Positions 5,361 through 7,781 of a DNA stretch of 7,781 nt are shown one piece after another. The notes under the pieces were generated by a model. That model saw only the letters and a list, made by a program, of their open reading frames with translations. It had not been told where the DNA came from and did no database searches. Numbering within the stretch: the first letter of the stretch is position 1; each line of letters opens with the position of its first letter. A program made the translations under genes and the position numbers. Source of the stretch: Bacteroidales bacterium (GTDB lineage: Bacteria > Bacteroidota > Bacteroidia > Bacteroidales > Bacteroidaceae); the NCBI GenBank assembly GCA_004552195.1, contig SFPC01000086.1, positions 1 through 7,781 on the forward strand. Direction: 5' to 3'.

Positions 5361-7301
5361 ATGAGTATTTTCAGCAAATTTTTCAACTGGTATTTCGGCC
5401 GAAAGACATTGCCTTACTGGTGCATCGTCATCTTCGACTTCTGCTTGTGCTTCTTCGGCGCAATCACCATATTCCTCCTGCGCCACCCGGCAACCGAGCT
5501 GTTAGAAGAATGGCCATTGCTGAGCCGCACGGTACTAATCTGCTGCGCGGCCAACCTCATCGGCTTCCGCGCGTTCCACACCTACTCCGGCATCCTGCGC
5601 TACTCGCAGTTCGTCGACCTCCTGCGCGTGGTCTACGCCAGCCTCCTGGCCTTCGTGCTCGCCTGGGCCTTCAACATGGCCAACATCCACTGGGGCTGGA
5701 CCGACATCTTCTACCCCTTCACCGGACGGATGCTGGTGGGCATCTTCCTCGGCACCACCTCGATGCTCTGCGCCTCCCGCGTCATCATACGCCTGCTCTT
5801 CGACAGCGTACTCGTGGGCAAAACCGCCGTACGCGCCTTCGTCTACGGCACACGCGCCGGAGCAGTGGCTCTGACCAACGAGGTGCGCTCCGTGAAGCCC
5901 GTGAAGTTCATCATCGACGCCTACATCGGCGACGAAAAGGAGAAGTACAAAGAACGCCTCATGGGACGACGCATCTACTCCATCCATGAGGACATCATGG
6001 AGCTCATCCGCGAAAAAAACATCAAGGCCATACTCGTCAGCCCGCTCAAACAGGAAAGCTTCCTCCGCAACCGGGCCTTCCAGGACCTGCTCATCGAAGC
6101 CGGAGTGAAAATCTACATCTCACAGAACGCCGAAGAGTGGCAAAACCAAACGCATAAAAAAGACCGCATGCGCATACGCGAGGTCAACATCGAAGACCTC
6201 CTCCCGCGCGACGAGATACAGGTGGACATGGACGCCGTGGGCGCACTCCTCACCGGCCGAAAAGTGCTCATCACCGGCTCGGCAGGTAGCATAGGCTCCG
6301 AAATGGTCAGACAAATCGCCATTTACAACCCCTCCGAAATGATGCTCATCGACCAGGCGGAAACTCCCCAACACGACATCCGCCTCATGATGCAAAAACA
6401 ATACCCCCACATCACCGCACACACCGTGGTCACCAGCATCTGCAAGCAGGACCGCATGGAAGAGGTGTTCCGCACCTTCCAACCCGACTACGTGTTCCAC
6501 GCAGCCGCCTACAAACACGTGCCGATGATGGAGGACAATCCCAGCGAAAGCGTACAGAACAACGTGTGGGGCACCAAAATCATTGCCGACCTGAGCGTGA
6601 AATACGGAGTCAAGAAGTTCGTCATGATTTCCACGGACAAAGCCGTCAACCCCACCAATGTCATGGGCTGCTCCAAGCGCATCTGCGAAATCTATGTGCA
6701 GAGCCTCGACCACGCCATCAAGGAGGGCAGCGTAAAAGGCTGCACGCAGTTCGTAACCACGCGCTTCGGCAACGTGCTCGGCTCCAACGGCTCCGTCATC
6801 CCCCTCTTCCGTAAACAGCTCGCCGAGGGCGGACCACTCACCGTTACCCACCCCGACATCATCCGCTTCTTCATGCTCATACCCGAAGCCTGCAAACTCG
6901 TGCTCGAAGCAGGCACACACGGCAAGGGCGGAGAAATCTTCGTGTTCGACATGGGCGAGCCCGTACGCATCGCCGACCTCGCACGACGCATGATACAGCT
7001 CAGCGGATGCCACGACGTGCAAATCAAATACACCGGACTGCGCGAGGGAGAAAAGCTCTACGAAGAAGTACTCAACGAAAACGAAGGCACACTACCCTCC
7101 TTCCACCGCAAAATACGCATCGCAGAGGTCAGAAGCTACAGCTACGAAGAAGCCGACAAGGACCTCAAGGAACTACTCGACATCGCTGCAAAATACAACG
7201 ACATGGAAACCGTGCGCAAAATGAAGGAAATCGTACCCGAGTACATCAGCAAACATTCACGCTACGAGGTCCTCGACCCACACAACGAGCCCAAGGCATA
7301 A
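5361..7301 (+). CDS. Membrane-bound nucleotide-sugar 4,6-dehydratase (FlaA1/WbpM/CapD type)
   Basis: A 646-residue protein of the long, membrane-anchored branch of the family that converts UDP-GlcNAc-type sugars to 4-keto-6-deoxy intermediates for capsule, O-antigen or glycoprotein glycans. The N-terminal part has about four hydrophobic segments (roughly 17-40, 57-72, 86-106, 122-144), then a Rossmann-like domain (about 155-260). The catalytic SDR domain starts at about 300: VLITGSAGSIGSE with the NAD(P) glycine motif at 306-312, LIDQAE with Asp331, HAAAYKHVPMMEDNP at 380-394, and the active site STDKAVNPTNVMGCSKR with Thr425, Asp426, Lys427, Met435 and Lys439, where Met replaces the Tyr of ordinary SDRs as in this subfamily. 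LREGEKLYEEV (560-570) is the family's C-terminal motif. ATG 5361 is preceded by AAAGAG at 5350-5355. Length is normal and all key residues are present. Exact substrate and stereochemistry cannot be told. Confidence 0.93.
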   Translation: MSIFSKFFNWYFGRKTLPYWCIVIFDFCLCFFGAITIFLLRHPATELLEEWPLLSRTVLICCAANLIGFRAFHTYSGILRYSQFVDLLRVVYASLLAFVLAWAFNMANIHWGWTDIFYPFTGRMLVGIFLGTTSMLCASRVIIRLLFDSVLVGKTAVRAFVYGTRAGAVALTNEVRSVKPVKFIIDAYIGDEKEKYKERLMGRRIYSIHEDIMELIREKNIKAILVSPLKQESFLRNRAFQDLLIEAGVKIYISQNAEEWQNQTHKKDRMRIREVNIEDLLPRDEIQVDMDAVGALLTGRKVLITGSAGSIGSEMVRQIAIYNPSEMMLIDQAETPQHDIRLMMQKQYPHITAHTVVTSICKQDRMEEVFRTFQPDYVFHAAAYKHVPMMEDNPSESVQNNVWGTKIIADLSVKYGVKKFVMISTDKAVNPTNVMGCSKRICEIYVQSLDHAIKEGSVKGCTQFVTTRFGNVLGSNGSVIPLFRKQLAEGGPLTVTHPDIIRFFMLIPEACKLVLEAGTHGKGGEIFVFDMGEPVRIADLARRMIQLSGCHDVQIKYTGLREGEKLYEEVLNENEGTLPSFHRKIRIAEVRSYSYEEADKDLKELLDIAAKYNDMETVRKMKEIVPEYISKHSRYEVLDPHNEPKA

Positions 7302-7312
7302 TGCCTGACCCC

Positions 7313-7412
7313 GGCGGCTCCGCCTCCCCCGGCGAACATTCCGAAAGCACCAGCTGCCGCCCCGCAAATGCGTTTTGCCATCCCGCAAATGCGCGTAGCG
7401 GCTCCGCCTCCC
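7313..7412. repeat. GC-rich 15-mer repeated twice (GCGGCTCCGCCTCCC)
   Basis: GCGGCTCCGCCTCCC occurs at 7314-7328 and 7398-7412, 84 bp apart. GGCG/CGCC within the first copy (7313-7324) can form a small hairpin. The first copy starts 12 bases after the dehydratase stop but lacks a T-run, so it is a poor terminator. Confidence 0.75.
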
Positions 7413-7475
7413 AAAATATTTCTCCGAAGCTTGGCTCTTCACTGCAAAAGCCCTATCTTCGCACCCGCAAATGCG
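7361..7475. repeat. Three copies of CCCGCAAATGCG before and into the tRNA
   Basis: CCCGCAAATGCG is at 7361-7372, 7382-7393 and 7464-7475. Each contains the inverted repeat CGCA-AA-TGCG. The first two are 21 bp apart; the last three bases of the third are the first three bases of the mature tRNA-Leu, and it lies at the expected transcription start. This may be coincidental GC-rich drift, a duplication of the tRNA 5' flank, or operator-like sites. Confidence 0.75.
7431..7461 (+). promoter_or_regulatory. Promoter of tRNA-Leu
   Basis: TATCTTCG (7454-7461) is a near match to the -7 box TAnnTTTG and lies 11 bases before the mature tRNA. TTG at 7431-7433 stands 20 bp upstream of it, the right place for a -33 TTTG-like box. 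The 12-mer TATCTTCGCACC is shared exactly with the candidate sigma operon promoter at 2954. Confidence 0.65.
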
Positions 7476-7557
7476 CTTGTGGCGAAATTGGTAGACGCGC
7501 CAGACTTAGGATCTGGTGGTTTCGGCCGTGTAGGTTCGAGTCCTATCAGGCGCACCA
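7473..7557 (+). tRNA. tRNA-Leu, anticodon UAG, CCA encoded
   Basis: An 85-base class II tRNA. The acceptor stem pairs GCGCTTG (7473-7479) with CAGGCGC (7547-7553), including one G-U pair, followed by discriminator A (7554) and an encoded CCA (7555-7557). The anticodon stem is CCAGA/TCTGG with loop CTTAGGA, giving anticodon TAG at 7507-7509, which reads CUA and other CUN leucine codons. A variable arm typical of tRNA-Leu (TGGTTTCGGCCG region) precedes the T arm with its GTTCGAGTC loop. It has its own promoter and a strong terminator just downstream, so it looks like a single-gene transcript. The A-discriminator is the expected leucine identity element. Confidence 0.97.
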
Positions 7558-7561
7558 TAAG

Positions 7562-7605
7562 AAATCCTAACTGCTTGAATATGAGCAGTTAGGATTTTTG
7601 CTTTT
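7562..7605 (+). terminator. Strong intrinsic terminator after tRNA-Leu
   Basis: AAATCCTAACTGCT (7562-7575) pairs perfectly with AGCAGTTAGGATTT (7584-7597), a 14-bp stem with an 8-base loop, and the 3' arm runs into TTTTTGCTTTT. It begins four bases after the tRNA CCA. Confidence 0.93.
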
Positions 7606-7781
7606 ATATATTTGGCAACATTTTTGCAACGTATTTCAAGATAGTGCAAGGTTTCCGGCGTTTTACACGCTTGGATGATTAAATAAGTAGGTGTTTAAAA
7701 TTAGTTTATATTTATATGATTAATCAAAGTTTGCATATATCATCTGTCCCCTCTTGGGCGCATTTAGTTCCTTGTTTTTTC
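7606..7781. other. AT-rich non-coding stretch, no gene recognised
   Basis: The sequence past the terminator drops to about one third GC, sharply lower than the genes before it. It contains GCAAC twice at 11-bp spacing (7615-7619, 7626-7630, separated by ATTTTT) and a perfect 10-bp palindrome TGATTAATCA (7717-7726). No open frame of useful length, tRNA fragment or clear -7 box was seen. It may be the upstream region of a gene beyond the window or the edge of an inserted element. Confidence 0.5.

Overview
The window looks like a chromosomal segment of a Bacteroidales bacterium, probably Prevotellaceae-like with a fairly GC-rich genome. Evidence: the large (about 620 residue) IspG form with an extra middle domain, the purE-ispG pair, an ECF sigma factor of the Bacteroidetes style, almost no Shine-Dalgarno sequences, and promoter -7 boxes of the TAnnTTTG type (TACCTTTG once, TATCTTCG twice). 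All protein genes and the tRNA lie on the + strand. Genus and species cannot be settled from the sequence alone.

Layout. (1) 3-2382: purE and ispG, separated by one base, housekeeping genes for purine and isoprenoid precursor synthesis. (2) 2383-3179: an unusually long spacer of about 800 bases packed with repeats: a degenerate 84-85 bp tandem array built from GACAAC/GTTGTC hexamers, then a hairpin, a duplicated 17-mer, an alternating ACTTGT/ACAAGT triad, a candidate promoter and a GC-rich structured leader. (3) 3180-4469: a two-gene unit, an ECF-type sigma factor followed 12 bases later by a single-pass membrane protein with a basic cytoplasmic side and an acidic outer tail, a candidate partner or anti-sigma factor that is not a FecR. 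(4) 4470-4792: a spacer with three GTGCAAA/TTTGCAC half-sites and a clear Bacteroidetes-type -7 box. (5) 4793-7301: a WbuC-family cupin and a membrane-bound FlaA1/WbpM/CapD-type nucleotide-sugar 4,6-dehydratase, both pointing to surface polysaccharide or glycan synthesis; their spacer carries a 21-bp tandem repeat and two hairpins. (6) 7302-7600: a repeat-bearing spacer with a promoter, a complete tRNA-Leu(UAG) with encoded CCA, and a strong intrinsic terminator. (7) 7606-7781: AT-rich sequence (about one third GC) with no gene seen, a possible edge of an element inserted at the tRNA.

The genes are three independent functional blocks rather than one pathway. I see no CRISPR array, IS element, toxin-antitoxin or defence system. 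The least explained parts are the repeat-dense spacer before the sigma factor and the sigma factor/membrane protein pair itself.
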